A stretch of 64,000 bases of DNA from Paenibacillaceae bacterium (GCA_004134985.1 REGQ01000011.1:62001-126000); one strand, 5' to 3'; shown: positions 17,267 through 27,446, counted from the first letter of the stretch. The notes: generated from the sequence alone by a model not told the origin. Program-made: numbers and translations.

Positions 17267-18604
17267 CTAGTACAATGTCAAATACTGATCGCGTTCCCAT
17301 TGGTGAACTTGGGTGCGGTACATATCCCACTCGATTTCCTTCAACTCGTAGAAGTGAGCCAATGCATGATCGCCCAACGCATCGCAGATAACTTCGTTGC
17401 GCAGCAATTCATTCAACGCTTCTTTAAGGTTGGAAGGCAAACTTGGAATACCTTCTTCCAAACGCTCCTCTTCGGTCATCACATAGATGTTCCGGTCCGT
17501 TGGCGCTGGCAGCGGAAGCTTGTTCTTGATGCCGTCCAAACCGGCTTTGAGCATTACCGCAAGCGCCAGGTAAGGGTTAGCCGCCGGATCAGGGTTGCGA
17601 ACCTCTACGCGCGTGCTAAGGCCGCGAGATGCCGGAATACGGATCATCGGGCTACGATTGCTTGCCGACCAAGCAACATAACACGGCGCTTCGTAGCCAG
17701 GCACAAGACGCTTATAGGAGTTAACCGTCGGATTGGTAATAGCTGCGATTGCTTTGGCATGGCGCAATACCCCTGCCATATATTGACGGGCAACAACACT
17801 CAAGCCCAACTTGTCCGAATCGTCGAAGAAAGCATTCGTGCTGCCTTGGAACAGCGATTGATGGCAGTGCATACCGGAGCCGTTTACACCAAACAATGGC
17901 TTGGGCATAAAGGTAGCGTGAAGTCCATGTTGGCGCGCAACTGTTTTAACGACCAGCTTGAACGTTTGAATCTGGTCAGCTGCTTTTATCGCATCGGCGT
18001 ATTTAAAGTCAATTTCATGCTGTCCAGGAGCCACTTCATGGTGAGACGCTTCAATCTCAAAGCCCATCTCTTCCAGCGTCAGCACGATTTCGCGACGGCA
18101 GTTCTCACCAAGATCGGTTGGCGCCAGGTCAAAATAACCGCCTTGGTCATTCAATTCAGTTGTCGGCTCGCCCTTCTCATCGGTTTTGAACAGGAAAAAT
18201 TCCGGTTCCGGTCCGACATTCATCGCTGTATAGCCGAGTTCTTCAGCTTCTATCAGCGCACGCTTCAAAATACCGCGCGGGTCGCCGGCAAACGGTGTAC
18301 CATCAGGCATATAAATATCGCAGATCAGACGAGCCACGCGGTCTTCAGTTACCCATGGGAAAATAACCCATGTCTCAAGGTCAGGATAAAGGTACATATC
18401 GGATTCTTCAATCCGAACATAGCCTTCGATGGAAGAGCCGTCGAACATCATTTTGTTGTCGAGCGCCTTCTCCAGCTGGCTAAGCGGAATTTCCACGTTT
18501 TTGATCGTGCCCAGCAAATCCGTAAATTGAAGACGGATAAAACGAACGTTTTCTTCTTTTGCCTGGCGCAAAATGTCTTCTCTTGTGTAAGTCACATGAA
18601 CCAC
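17267..18604 (-). CDS. glnA: Glutamine synthetase type I
   Basis: 445 residues, the usual length of GSI-alpha enzymes of Gram-positive bacteria; makes glutamine from glutamate, ammonia and ATP as a dodecamer. Visible landmarks: [12 protein letters not shown], the [11 protein letters not shown] metal-binding Glu segment, GSGMHCHQS, and [10 protein letters not shown]. In this group feedback-inhibited GlnA also binds and activates GlnR and TnrA. It lies 27 bases downstream of glnR as in Bacillus and ends at a strong terminator. Confidence 0.98.
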   Translation of the reverse strand: MVHVTYTREDILRQAKEENVRFIRLQFTDLLGTIKNVEIPLSQLEKALDNKMMFDGSSIEGYVRIEESDMYLYPDLETWVIFPWVTEDRVARLICDIYMPDGTPFAGDPRGILKRALIEAEELGYTAMNVGPEPEFFLFKTDEKGEPTTELNDQGGYFDLAPTDLGENCRREIVLTLEEMGFEIEASHHEVAPGQHEIDFKYADAIKAADQIQTFKLVVKTVARQHGLHATFMPKPLFGVNGSGMHCHQSLFQGSTNAFFDDSDKLGLSVVARQYMAGVLRHAKAIAAITNPTVNSYKRLVPGYEAPCYVAWSASNRSPMIRIPASRGLSTRVEVRNPDPAANPYLALAVMLKAGLDGIKNKLPLPAPTDRNIYVMTEEERLEEGIPSLPSNLKEALNELLRNEVICDALGDHALAHFYELKEIEWDMYRTQVHQWERDQYLTLY

Positions 18605-18631
18605 TCCTTTTGTCTCGTGATGATCGAATGA

Positions 18632-19042
18632 TTATTTATTGCTGTAGAAATGGGATAACTGTCCTTGAATCATGGAAGCTCTTCCTGGCCGCTTCTCCAT
18701 AATTTCTTTCTTCAACAAGCGGTGAAGCTGCGTTTCAGACATTTCCTTGCGTTTGTGCTCTGTCTGCTCCGTCATGACCGTCGCTTCTTCCGATTCTCTG
18801 GACACCGGATTCATAACTTGCTTGATCCCGGCAATGTTAACCCCCTTCTCGATCAGTGATTTAATTTCGAGCAAACGCTCCACATCATTAAATGAGAACA
18901 GACGCTGATTACCATTCGTACGCGCAGGTACGATTAATTCATGCTGCTCGTAGTAACGAATTTGGCGAGCAGTCAGGTCTGTCAGCTTCATGACGATTCC
19001 GATGGGAAATAAGGCCATATTTCTACGAATTTCGTCAGCCAT
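18632..19042 (-). CDS. glnR: MerR-family repressor GlnR
   Basis: 136 residues. N-terminal MerR-type winged helix (ALFPIGIVMKLTDLTARQIRYYEQHELI ... RLFSFNDVERLLEIK) and a C-terminal regulatory tail ending GQLSHFYSNK, the region that in Bacillus GlnR contacts glutamine synthetase. Represses glnRA under nitrogen excess. Start at 19042 (MADEIRR) is chosen over two earlier in-frame codons because GGAAGG is 9 bases upstream of it. Confidence 0.95.
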   Translation of the reverse strand: MADEIRRNMALFPIGIVMKLTDLTARQIRYYEQHELIVPARTNGNQRLFSFNDVERLLEIKSLIEKGVNIAGIKQVMNPVSRESEEATVMTEQTEHKRKEMSETQLHRLLKKEIMEKRPGRASMIQGQLSHFYSNK

Positions 19043-19077
19043 GTGCATCAACCTTCCAATCCATAAGTTATACTGCT

Positions 19078-19127
19078 ATTGTAGCGCCCCGACAAATACA
19101 TGTCAAGTTGTGTTAGGTTTAATCACA
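19078..19127 (-). promoter_or_regulatory. glnRA promoter and GlnR operator
   Basis: Minus-strand TTGACA (19106-19101), 17-base spacer, TACAAT (19083-19078). Upstream, TGTGATTAAACCTAACA (19127-19111) fits the GlnR/TnrA box TGTNAN7TNACA exactly. A weaker half-site follows at the -35 region. The operator overlaps the last codons of ynbB. Confidence 0.85.
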
Positions 19128-20395
19128 AATATTTTACGTTTTGCCATTTCCGCAAGTGCTGTCAACACCCCCAGCTTTACATGACTGTAGGTTAATCCCC
19201 CCTGCATATAGGCTATATAGGGTTCGCGGATCGGCGCATCGGCCGACAGTTCCAGGCTTCCGCCTTGAATAAAAGTTCCTGCCGCCATAATGACAGGGTT
19301 CTCGTAGCCAGGCATGTCCCATGGCTCAGGCACAACATGGGAGTCCACTGCGGCAGCCTGCTGAATGCCCTGCACAAAGGCAATAAGCGGCTCCGCACTG
19401 CCGAACTGGATCGCCTGGATCAAATCGGTCCGAGGGGCATGCCATTCCGGATTGGTCTTGAAACCAAGATGCTGAAAAATTGCGGCGGCGAAGACTACCC
19501 CTTTCAATGCTTGTCCCACCAAATGAGGAGCGAGGAACAGCCCTTGATAGATAGCCCGCAGCGTGTCGAGAGTTGCCCCGACCTCCCCGCCTATTCCCGG
19601 TGCTGTTAGCCGATAAGACGCTTTGAGAACCGCGTCGGCGGTTCCGCAAATATAGCCTCCGGTAGCCGCCAGGCCCCCGCCGGGATTTTTAATCAGTGAG
19701 CCGGCAATCAGATCAACTCCAACCTGTGTCGGCTCCAGTTGCTCAGTGAACTCGCCATAACAGTTATCGACGAACACAACCACGTTCGGATTCAGTTGCT
19801 TGACCTTCGCGGTCATTTCCGCAATTTCCTGTACCGTAAACGAAGCACGCCAGTCATAACCGCGGGAGCGTTGAATTCCGATGACCTTCGTGCTGGCGTT
19901 CATGCTCGCCTCCACGGCCTGCCAATCGATTCCTCCCTCTGCGGTCAGTGCAACCTCCTTATACCCAATGCCGAAATCCTGCAGTGAGCCTGTACCGTCA
20001 CCCGGCTTGCCAAGCACTTTATGCAGTGTATCGTAAGGCTTTCCCGTTATGTAGAGCAGCTCGTCCCCTGGCCTTAGCAGGCCGAACAGCGCACAACTGA
20101 TCGTATGAGTCCCGGAGACGAAATGCGGGCGCACAAGCGCCGCCTCCGCCCCAAACACATCGGCATAAATGAGATCGAGCACTTCCCTGCCCCGATCATT
20201 GTAGCCGTATCCTGTTGATCCGTTAAAATGGTAATCGCTCACTTTATGCTTCTGGAAAGCACGAATGACCTTCCACTGATTTTGTTCAGCCGTTCGATCC
20301 AGCTTGCGGAATTGCTGCTGCAGATCTGTCTCTAGCCTATCGGCCATTTGTTCCAGCTGGCCCCAAATATTATCGTGCGTGTTATGCTCTGCCAA
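19103..20395 (-). CDS. ynbB: YnbB, PLP-dependent methionine gamma-lyase-like protein
   Basis: 430 residues, the Met_gamma_lyase/YnbB family (once called aluminium-resistance protein). The PLP-dependent fold is seen in FVSGTHTISCALFGLLRPGDELLY, the DNCYGEF segment and the Schiff-base region SLIKNPGGG. Substrate not established for the family, although a cysteine/methionine lyase is expected. Conserved neighbour of hflX and glnR in Bacillales. Start is a TTG with AGGGGAG 8 bases upstream. Its 3' end overlaps the GlnR operator. Confidence 0.88.
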   Translation of the reverse strand: MAEHNTHDNIWGQLEQMADRLETDLQQQFRKLDRTAEQNQWKVIRAFQKHKVSDYHFNGSTGYGYNDRGREVLDLIYADVFGAEAALVRPHFVSGTHTISCALFGLLRPGDELLYITGKPYDTLHKVLGKPGDGTGSLQDFGIGYKEVALTAEGGIDWQAVEASMNASTKVIGIQRSRGYDWRASFTVQEIAEMTAKVKQLNPNVVVFVDNCYGEFTEQLEPTQVGVDLIAGSLIKNPGGGLAATGGYICGTADAVLKASYRLTAPGIGGEVGATLDTLRAIYQGLFLAPHLVGQALKGVVFAAAIFQHLGFKTNPEWHAPRTDLIQAIQFGSAEPLIAFVQGIQQAAAVDSHVVPEPWDMPGYENPVIMAAGTFIQGGSLELSADAPIREPYIAYMQGGLTYSHVKLGVLTALAEMAKRKIFVIKPNTT

Positions 20396-20439
20396 TCCTC
20401 TCTCTCCCCTGGTTCCTTCGCGCTCACACGGTGCAATGA

Positions 20440-21738
20440 TTAAACCTGCATATAAGCCTGAAGCTGGTAGCCGTGTTTCTCGAAATCCTGTTTGTTTAAC
20501 TCCACTGTCAAATGCATTTGATCCTCATCGATCTCCTGCTGGATGACCTCGCCAATCCGGTATGTCAGAGCAATTAAATCGCCTCGGTCAGCCGGGAGGA
20601 CGAATGTGCGCGTATCGCCAGTCAGCCGATCCTGAATCAATTGACGAAGGGCATCCAGATCGTCCTTTGAAAAGGCGCTGATCCGGATCATATTCTGAGA
20701 TGCATCATATGCTGATCCTTGATCCTTGGCGTTTTCGGCCGGCACCAAATCATTTTTATTGAATACTGTCAGCTGCGGTTTGTCTGCTGCCCCGAGCTCC
20801 TCAAGTATTTTGGCGACAACCGCCATTTGCTCATCCCTAACCGACGAAGCACTGTCAACGACATGAAGCACCAGATCTGCTTCGCAGACCTCCTCCAGCG
20901 TCGCTCTGAACGCTGCCACAAGATCATGCGGCAAATTTTGAATGAAGCCGACGGTATCCGTCAACACAATCTCCTTGCCGCTGGGCAGTTCCAAAATTCG
21001 AGTTGTCGGATCAAGCGTCGCGAACAATTGGTCCTCCACATAAACATCCGCTGCGGTCAGTTCCCGCAGCAGGGTCGATTTGCCTGCGTTTGTATATCCG
21101 ACAAGGGCAGCCTGAAAGACGCCTGCCTTGCGACGGCGTTCCCGGTGCAGATGACGGTGGCGAACCACCTCGGAAAGCTCTGATTTCAGATCGGAAATCC
21201 GGTCGCGAATATGACGGCGGTCCATCTCCAGCTTCGATTCCCCTGGCCCTCTTGTCCCGATGCCGCCGCCTAGCCGCGAGAGATTTTTGCGATGACCGGA
21301 CAAGCGCGGCAGCAAGTAGCTAAGCTGCGCCAGTTCGACCTGAATAATGCCCTCGCGTGTTTTGGCGCGCTGGGCGAAAATATCCAGAATCAGCTGCGTG
21401 CGGTCAATAATTTTCAAGTCGAGCGCTTCCTCCAGGTTTCGTACCTGCGCACCCGACAGTTCCTGATCGAATATTACGGTGGTAGCATTCAACTCATCGG
21501 CAACTGCCTTGATTTCCTCTACCTTTCCTTTTCCGATAAACCATCTGGAATCAATGCTTTCCTTGTTCTGAGTAACAGTAGAGAGCACTTCCACACCAGC
21601 AGTCTCAGCGAGCTGTGCGAGTTCATTCATGGAATGTTCGGGGTTCATCCCGCTTCGTTTCAAAGCGGGTGTAACGAGACTGACTAGAATTGCACGGTCG
21701 GCCAGTTCGATTTCTGTATCATAAGTTGTCGATGTCAT
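20440..21738 (-). CDS. hflX: Ribosome-associated GTPase HflX
   Basis: 432 residues. N-terminal HflX domain with GKGKVEEI and the glycine-rich linker LGGGIGTRGPGESKLE, then the GTPase domain: G1 GYTNAGKST, G3 DTVGF, G4 NKND. HflX splits stalled or stressed ribosomes. Start at 21738 is chosen over a TTG eight codons upstream that overlaps the AGGAG ribosome-binding site. Lies between spoVK and ynbB as in B. subtilis (ynbA). Confidence 0.95.
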   Translation of the reverse strand: MTSTTYDTEIELADRAILVSLVTPALKRSGMNPEHSMNELAQLAETAGVEVLSTVTQNKESIDSRWFIGKGKVEEIKAVADELNATTVIFDQELSGAQVRNLEEALDLKIIDRTQLILDIFAQRAKTREGIIQVELAQLSYLLPRLSGHRKNLSRLGGGIGTRGPGESKLEMDRRHIRDRISDLKSELSEVVRHRHLHRERRRKAGVFQAALVGYTNAGKSTLLRELTAADVYVEDQLFATLDPTTRILELPSGKEIVLTDTVGFIQNLPHDLVAAFRATLEEVCEADLVLHVVDSASSVRDEQMAVVAKILEELGAADKPQLTVFNKNDLVPAENAKDQGSAYDASQNMIRISAFSKDDLDALRQLIQDRLTGDTRTFVLPADRGDLIALTYRIGEVIQQEIDEDQMHLTVELNKQDFEKHGYQLQAYMQV

Positions 21739-21758
21739 TGCACAGCGGCTCCTAACCT

Positions 21759-22745
21759 TCAATTATTATCCCATTTCAAGTCCTCCGGCCGGATGGCCAT
21801 CAGTTCCTGTTTTCCCGGAACCCCGCTGGGATATTGCGACAGCAGACGCACCGCCTGATAGCGGATCGCCTTCTCGATCACATTGCGCACATAGCGTGCG
21901 TTGCTGAAGGAAAACATCGTTTCCTGCCGTTCCTGCGCCAAATGCTGCCGCAGCTTGAACAACGCTTGCGGCATCAACTGATAATCCCGGTCTTTGGCCA
22001 TCAACTCGGAGATTTGAATGAGCTGGTCGACAGAATAGTCCGGGAAATCAATCTGAATGGGAAATCGCGACGGCAGTCCGGGATTCGTCATCAGAAAATT
22101 TTCAATTTCCAGCGGATATCCCGCCAAAATAAGCACAAACTGGTTTTTCTGATCCTCCATCGACTTGACGAGGGTATCGATCGCTTCCTTGCCGAAATCC
22201 TTCTCCCCGCCTCTGGCAAGGCTGTAGGCTTCATCAACAAACAGGACGCCGCCCAACGCCTTCTTGACCAATTCCCGCGTTTTCTGCGCCGTATGGCCAA
22301 TATACTCGCCTACAAGATCAGCCCGCTCCACTTCAATCAGATGTCCCTTCGTCAGCACACCCATCTTCTGAAATAGTTTGGCGACGATTCGGGCAATCGT
22401 TGTCTTGCCGGTCCCAGGGTTGCCTTTGAATATCATATGATAAACATGGGAGCCGCCTGAGAGGCCAGCTTCCGCCCGCATCTTGGAAACATGAAGCAGT
22501 GCGTAGATCTCATAGACAAGCGATTTGACATTATCCATTCCGATCATAGGATCAAGGTCTTTCTGAATTTCCAAATAAGGATCATTCACAGCATGGCTCT
22601 TCGCATTTGGAAGGACGGACTCGACGCTGCTCTCTGCCTGCATCGGCACTGCAGCCTGCGCATCGTAATTGCGCAAAATGACATTAATTTGCCGTGATGG
22701 TCTGGCATTGCTCGATTTACCGGCACTCACTGCATTTCCGTTCAT
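21759..22745 (-). CDS. spoVK: Stage V sporulation protein K, AAA ATPase
   Basis: 328 residues. A low-complexity N-terminal 60 residues precede a CbxX/CfqX-type AAA+ domain: Walker A GNPGTGKTTIAR, Walker B GVLFVDEAYSL, sensor and arginine-finger region further on. Needed for late spore maturation in B. subtilis; made in the mother cell. Start at 22745 follows GGAGAGG; upstream in-frame codons lack a site. A candidate sigma-E promoter precedes it. Confidence 0.92.
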   Translation of the reverse strand: MNGNAVSAGKSSNARPSRQINVILRNYDAQAAVPMQAESSVESVLPNAKSHAVNDPYLEIQKDLDPMIGMDNVKSLVYEIYALLHVSKMRAEAGLSGGSHVYHMIFKGNPGTGKTTIARIVAKLFQKMGVLTKGHLIEVERADLVGEYIGHTAQKTRELVKKALGGVLFVDEAYSLARGGEKDFGKEAIDTLVKSMEDQKNQFVLILAGYPLEIENFLMTNPGLPSRFPIQIDFPDYSVDQLIQISELMAKDRDYQLMPQALFKLRQHLAQERQETMFSFSNARYVRNVIEKAIRYQAVRLLSQYPSGVPGKQELMAIRPEDLKWDNN

Positions 22746-22827
22746 GCGGACCTCTCCATCCTTCGCAATCGTCAGCATCTCGTCGCCTGCCTGCCAAGCA
22801 AACGAGCAACAAGGTGCCGCATTACCA

Positions 22828-22857
22828 AGTGTATTCTAGCGAAGTCCGGCATATTAA
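22828..22857 (-). promoter_or_regulatory. Candidate sigma-E promoter of spoVK
   Basis: Minus-strand TTAATAT (22857-22851), 14-base spacer, GAATACACT (22836-22828), close to the mother-cell sigma-E pattern (ATATT, then CATACANT). Confidence 0.45.
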
Positions 22858-22866
22858 CAGATTCGG

Positions 22867-23559
22867 TCAGGGAGTCTTCTGCACAGTATGCCAATCCAGT
22901 AAACCGAGCGTAATCAACAGCTCCTGCAGCTTCCACTTCGTATAAGCCATCACTTCACGCGACTGATTCCAGGCAGCCGACATCACCCGCGACTTGGCTC
23001 CTGAGGCAACTGGAGCATCAAACTTCAAGTGCCTGGCCATCTCCAGTGCTCGGACTGCATGAAATTCATGCGAGATAATAATCGCCTGTTTAAGCCCATG
23101 CTCCTGCATAATGCGTCCGCTGAACAGCAAATTTTCATAGGTGCTTGTCGCATTGTTTTCCAGCAAGAGCCGCTCTGGCGGCACACCGTGCTTGGCCAGA
23201 TAATGGCTCATGCCTTCGGCCTCTGTATATCTGGCCCCTGCGTAATCGAGCCCGCCGGAAACGATAATAAACTTGAATTTCCCCTGCTCGTAAAGATGAA
23301 GCGCATGATCAAGCCGTTCCTGAAGACCTGGACTTGGATAGTCATTCCACAAGGAGGCCCCCAGGACAATACCAACATCGGCTATCTGCAGACTGCGCGG
23401 CTCTTTAAACGAATTCACTGTCCACAGGGCGTATCCGCACCACAGCGCAACGATGGCAAACAGCCAGAGCGCTGCCATGAACAGCTGGCGAATGACGGAA
23501 TTGCGGCGTTTCTTGCGCGGCTTGCGCCGCGGCGCTTTACGTACATTTGTTGCGGTCAC
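22867..23559 (-). CDS. YdcF/ElyC-type DUF218 membrane protein
   Basis: 230 residues. Basic N-terminus (RRKPRKKRRN), one membrane helix at about 27-48, then an extracytoplasmic DUF218 domain: IVLGASLW, IIVSGG near the middle, and LLLENNATSTYENL, IIISHEFHAVRA. Family members (SanA, ElyC, YdcF) are linked to envelope integrity; activity not settled. It starts with GTG in a GTGA overlap with the stop of the DUF402 gene, so the two are translationally coupled. Confidence 0.85.
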   Translation of the reverse strand: MTATNVRKAPRRKPRKKRRNSVIRQLFMAALWLFAIVALWCGYALWTVNSFKEPRSLQIADVGIVLGASLWNDYPSPGLQERLDHALHLYEQGKFKFIIVSGGLDYAGARYTEAEGMSHYLAKHGVPPERLLLENNATSTYENLLFSGRIMQEHGLKQAIIISHEFHAVRALEMARHLKFDAPVASGAKSRVMSAAWNQSREVMAYTKWKLQELLITLGLLDWHTVQKTP

Positions 23560-24113
23560 GATCCCTGATTACCTCCCGGACGAACGGCGAGAGATTTGCG
23601 GTGCTTCAGACTGAGTGTGAAGTAGCGAAAGCGGCCGCTGCGGATAGAAGAGAGCACTCGCTCCGCTGTCTTCCTCGCCATTGCAGCATCCTTCTGTGAG
23701 ACTTCGCCTTGCTCAATTGCTTCTTCGAGCTCATCCTCATCCAGCAGAAATACTTCGCCTGTCGGCAATACGACGACATCCAGATAGAGATCGTCAAACC
23801 AAGGAACCTGCTGATCTGTCAGCCCTTGCGTTTTGCATATGTCGATATACCATTGTACCACTTTGCCCTTGTCGTCAAACATCGTCGTCACGACGAACTG
23901 CTCTCCCTTGGGAAAATGCTGCATCCACAAGTACCCGCGATCAGCAAGGCACAAGCGTTTACCGTTATAGTCTTTCCATAGCGGGTCCCGCAATTCATAA
24001 ATGTGGTAAAATGTTACCAGCCCTTTGAACTCTTCATTGTCAATTGTGAGGCAAGAATAACTTTTTCGGAGAATGCGGCGCCAATTTGCACGATCGGAAA
24101 ATTTTCTTTTCAT
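23556..24113 (-). CDS. DUF402 protein, FomD-like phosphatase family
   Basis: 185 residues. The DUF402 core is visible in GYLWMQHFPKGEQFVVTTMFDD, WYIDICK and DDLYLDVVVLPTGEVFLLDEDEL, giving the acidic metal-binding residues of FomD-type nucleoside-phosphate hydrolases. Start at 24113 (MKRKFSDR) follows GGAAAGG; the upstream extension of the frame has no family similarity. Overlaps the DUF218 gene by four bases. Confidence 0.85.
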   Translation of the reverse strand: MKRKFSDRANWRRILRKSYSCLTIDNEEFKGLVTFYHIYELRDPLWKDYNGKRLCLADRGYLWMQHFPKGEQFVVTTMFDDKGKVVQWYIDICKTQGLTDQQVPWFDDLYLDVVVLPTGEVFLLDEDELEEAIEQGEVSQKDAAMARKTAERVLSSIRSGRFRYFTLSLKHRKSLAVRPGGNQGS

Positions 24114-24249
24114 ACGGAACGTACCTTTCCGTCGGGATTTCCAATTCATCCCTTCTATTTTCAACATCCATGGAAAAAGCTTACCACAATCTAACGTCCA
24201 TCTCCAGCGGCCCGCCAAAATAAACCTATTGCCGCATCCGCTGACAACG

Positions 24250-24280
24250 AAAACAGGAGCTGCGCGCAGCTCCTGCTTTT
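24250..24280. terminator. Bidirectional terminator after the PBP gene
   Basis: Perfect 22-base palindrome CAGGAGCTGCG/CGCAGCTCCTG (24254-24275) with T runs on both strands. Confidence 0.8.
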
Positions 24281-24307
24281 CCATTTATCCGATTGTGCTA
24301 AGCAATC

Positions 24308-26998
24308 TTACTCTGAATTTTGAGCGTTGACACTGCCACCCATTAAAGGCTTGCCTTTCTGTTCGTCCCCTCTGCCGGCATTTCCAGGATGGTCGGTATT
24401 GGAGCGCGGCTCGCCCGGCATCTGCTGGTGATTCGGAGCATTGTCGCTGTTGCCCCCGTTCTCTCCCGTTTCACCCTCCCCTTGCGAAGGTGAATTATTA
24501 ACAGGCAAATTGTCTATCCCGTTGTTGTCTGGCGTATTCGGATTATTGCCCGACCCTTCATCCGTGCCAGGATTTTCACCTGTTCCCGGATTGTTATCAG
24601 GAATGTCGGGATTGCCTTCCCCTTGCTCGGGATCAGGATTGTCGGGAGGCGGGGTAACGCCGTCGCCTGGATCCGTGCCTTCATCAGGCACACCAGGAAT
24701 ATCCGGTTCCAATACATCGACCGTCACTTCAACGGTTGCAATGCCGGATGGATCGCCCTCCAGATTATTGACGCTGTCATACGCCGTTACATAATACTGA
24801 TACGTTGTTCCCTCCGCAACAGTAAGATCTTCCGAGGCGATCGCATCTACCATATCGCTAATCCGGACGAAGTTGTCCTGGCCTGCTGCTTTGCGATAAA
24901 CCCGGTAGACCACATTTGTTCCTTCGATGGCATTCCAGGACATCTGCACATCACCGCGCTCAGGAATATAGGATGCGGTAAAGCCGCTTACCGTGGCCGG
25001 CCGCTGGATTTCAACAACTGGCGGCTCCGGCTCCTTCGTAGTCGATTTATGAAACTCGCTGCGCGGCACATCTTTGATTGCCGCGGACATCACTTTGGCG
25101 AACAGCGACGCCGCTTGCCCGCTGCTCTGATTGAGCAGGTTTTCCGCATTCGTATTGTCATAGCCCATCCATACAGACGCGGTCCATTCCGGCGTATAGC
25201 CGACAAACCATACGTCACGGTTGGCGCTCGAATTCAGACCAGGGATGCCGTGTTGCGTGGTGCCTGTCTTGCCGGCCAACGGACGGTCAAACTTCGCTCT
25301 CGTTCCTGTACCGCCCTGTTCAACAACCCCCTGCATAATTTCTGTCATATAGCGCGCCGTATCAACCTTGATCAGCTGTTTTGTCTTCGGCGCCTTATAT
25401 TCATACTCCGGAGGCTTGCCGTTGGCTTCAACTTTAAGAATCGTATGCGCATCAACGCTTTGCCCATCGTTGGCAAACACACTGTAGGCGGTCGCCATCT
25501 GCATGGGCGTCACGCCCTCATACAATCCACCGAGCGCAATGGCCAGATTGCGGTCCTCAGAGGTCAGTTCAAAACCAAGCGTTTTGGCAAACTCAAGTCC
25601 TTTATCAACCCCTACCTTGTCAAGCAGCCAAACCGCAGGCAAGTTCCGCGATTCCTTGATCGCTTGCCTCATTGATACCGGGCCGATATATTTGTTCCGG
25701 TTGGAGTCGCGCGGACAGTAATCGTTGAAGCATTGCTTGTCATCGCGCAGAATCGAGGACGGGAACCATTCGCCCGTTTCCAGCGCAGGCCCATAAGAGG
25801 TAATCGGCTTGAATGCCGATCCCGGAGAGCGTGTCTTCACTACCCGGTTCCAACCCTTCTTCTCATAATCCCGGCCGCCGACCATCGCCTGAACCTCGCC
25901 AGTGCGGTGATCCATAATAATCATCGCGCCCTGCACTTTCTGATCGGTCTTGCTCTCCTCGAAGTTTTCCGCGTTATTAAATTCCGTTTCCATCACATCC
26001 TGCGCCGCAGGATTCAATGTCGTATAAATGTGGAAGCCGCCCAGGCGGAGCTCTTCCTCCGTCATTTCCGTTACACGCATCGCTTCCTCAATCGCATAAT
26101 CGACAAATGCCATATATTTCGTATTGGTCGGAATCTTCGCTTTGTCCGGGTCATACTCCTTCGCTTTGGCCACTTCCATCTGCTCCGCTGTAATCAATTC
26201 CTGCTCATACATAAGCTGCAGCACGACGGCTCGGCGTTCCTTCGAACGCTCGGGATTGCTAAGCGGATTGAAAATGTTCGGCCCTTTCGGAATGCCGGCA
26301 AGCGTCGCAATTTCCCAAATTTCCAGATCTTTCAGGTTATCCTTGCCAAAATACAGCTCTGCAGCTGCTTTGACGCCATGCGCCCGTTTCCCGAAGAAAA
26401 TACGGTTCAGATACATTTCCAAAATCTGATCCTTGGTCAAATTATTCTCCAGCGCCACGGAAATGGAAGCTTCCGTCGCTTTGCGGAGCAATGTTTTGTC
26501 ATGGTTCAAGAACATGTTTTTGGCGAGCTGCTGTGTGATCGTACTGGCCCCTTCCACCGCTTTGCGTGCGATGATGTCCTTCACTAACGCCCGGCCAATC
26601 GCCATGAAATCCAGTCCGGAATGTTCCCGGAAGCGCTTGTCCTCTACAGCGACGAAGGCGTCGCGCACCAGTTCCGGAATTTCCGCGAAATCAACCAGCT
26701 CACGATTTTCACTGTCATAGAGCTTGCTGATTTCATTTTTGTTGATATCATAAATAATCGATGATTCAGCCATGATCATCTTGCCTTTATTCTCCGACAG
26801 TATTCTTTCCCCGTTCAAGATGATCAACATGTAGCCGATGATGCCGCAAACAACGCCAAAGGCAACAGTGAAGAACAACCAGATCATTAATCTGCGGGCA
26901 GAAAACTTCCGTTTTGCCTTCTTCTTTGGTTTCGGCTTTGGTTTGGCCGTCTGATTGGCGGTTGGTGTTGTTGGTCGATATGGTCGCCTCTCATTCAT
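24308..26998 (-). CDS. Class A penicillin-binding protein (PBP1A type)
   Basis: 896 residues. Cytoplasmic basic tail, one membrane helix at about 32-55, GT51 transglycosylase (VEDKRFREHSGLDF, then STITQQLAKN), transpeptidase with active Ser in SPGSAFKPI, SRN motif (ESRNLP) and KTGT, then a fibronectin type III domain at about 670-760. The last ~130 residues are low-complexity, rich in Pro, Gly, Asp, Asn (a wall-spanning disordered tail). Polymerises and cross-links peptidoglycan. AGGAGGGG site at the start. Confidence 0.95.
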   Translation of the reverse strand: MNERRPYRPTTPTANQTAKPKPKPKKKAKRKFSARRLMIWLFFTVAFGVVCGIIGYMLIILNGERILSENKGKMIMAESSIIYDINKNEISKLYDSENRELVDFAEIPELVRDAFVAVEDKRFREHSGLDFMAIGRALVKDIIARKAVEGASTITQQLAKNMFLNHDKTLLRKATEASISVALENNLTKDQILEMYLNRIFFGKRAHGVKAAAELYFGKDNLKDLEIWEIATLAGIPKGPNIFNPLSNPERSKERRAVVLQLMYEQELITAEQMEVAKAKEYDPDKAKIPTNTKYMAFVDYAIEEAMRVTEMTEEELRLGGFHIYTTLNPAAQDVMETEFNNAENFEESKTDQKVQGAMIIMDHRTGEVQAMVGGRDYEKKGWNRVVKTRSPGSAFKPITSYGPALETGEWFPSSILRDDKQCFNDYCPRDSNRNKYIGPVSMRQAIKESRNLPAVWLLDKVGVDKGLEFAKTLGFELTSEDRNLAIALGGLYEGVTPMQMATAYSVFANDGQSVDAHTILKVEANGKPPEYEYKAPKTKQLIKVDTARYMTEIMQGVVEQGGTGTRAKFDRPLAGKTGTTQHGIPGLNSSANRDVWFVGYTPEWTASVWMGYDNTNAENLLNQSSGQAASLFAKVMSAAIKDVPRSEFHKSTTKEPEPPVVEIQRPATVSGFTASYIPERGDVQMSWNAIEGTNVVYRVYRKAAGQDNFVRISDMVDAIASEDLTVAEGTTYQYYVTAYDSVNNLEGDPSGIATVEVTVDVLEPDIPGVPDEGTDPGDGVTPPPDNPDPEQGEGNPDIPDNNPGTGENPGTDEGSGNNPNTPDNNGIDNLPVNNSPSQGEGETGENGGNSDNAPNHQQMPGEPRSNTDHPGNAGRGDEQKGKPLMGGSVNAQNSE

Positions 26999-27206
26999 GG
27001 TGACTCCCCTCCTGCTCCTTCAATACTTGTCTCTGTATGGTAGACTGGCAAAGTTAACGAAAAGAAAGAACAACCCTTGGCTGATTTCTCCTGCACCCGT
27101 TGTCGATCAAACGGTCGCGGAAGTCAGGCACAAAATGGGTTGCTCGGCATTCCGTTATTCTATTAACGCTTTTCAAATTGAAAAAGTTTCAAAAAATCTG
27201 AACAAC

Positions 27207-27446
27207 TCAGTTATCCTGGTTCTGGTCTTGCACAAGCGAAACATTGCGCTGTGGGGTAAAAGTCGAAATGGCATGCTTGTATACCATCTGTTGACGGCCG
27301 TCGCTATCAATAATGATTGTGAAGTTATCAAATGCTTTGATTACGCCGCGAATTTGAAAGCCGTTTGTCAAGTAGACGGTGACAGGCACACTATCTTTAC
27401 GCAGCTGGTTCAAAAATGTATCTTGGATATTGATGGATTTATTCAT
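27207..27446 (-). CDS. hfq: RNA chaperone Hfq
   Basis: 79 residues. Sm1 ([21 protein letters not shown]) and Sm2 ([12 protein letters not shown]; the KH motif binds uridine) are intact; forms a hexameric ring that binds small RNAs and poly-A/U tails. Directly downstream of miaA as in most bacteria. Confidence 0.98.
   Translation of the reverse strand: MNKSINIQDTFLNQLRKDSVPVTVYLTNGFQIRGVIKAFDNFTIIIDSDGRQQMVYKHAISTFTPQRNVSLVQDQNQDN

Noticed and set aside
16997-18631. 544-codon plus-strand frame opposite glnA
   Set aside because: Complete antisense shadow of glnA with no ribosome-binding site or family match; third-position bias of glnA explains it.
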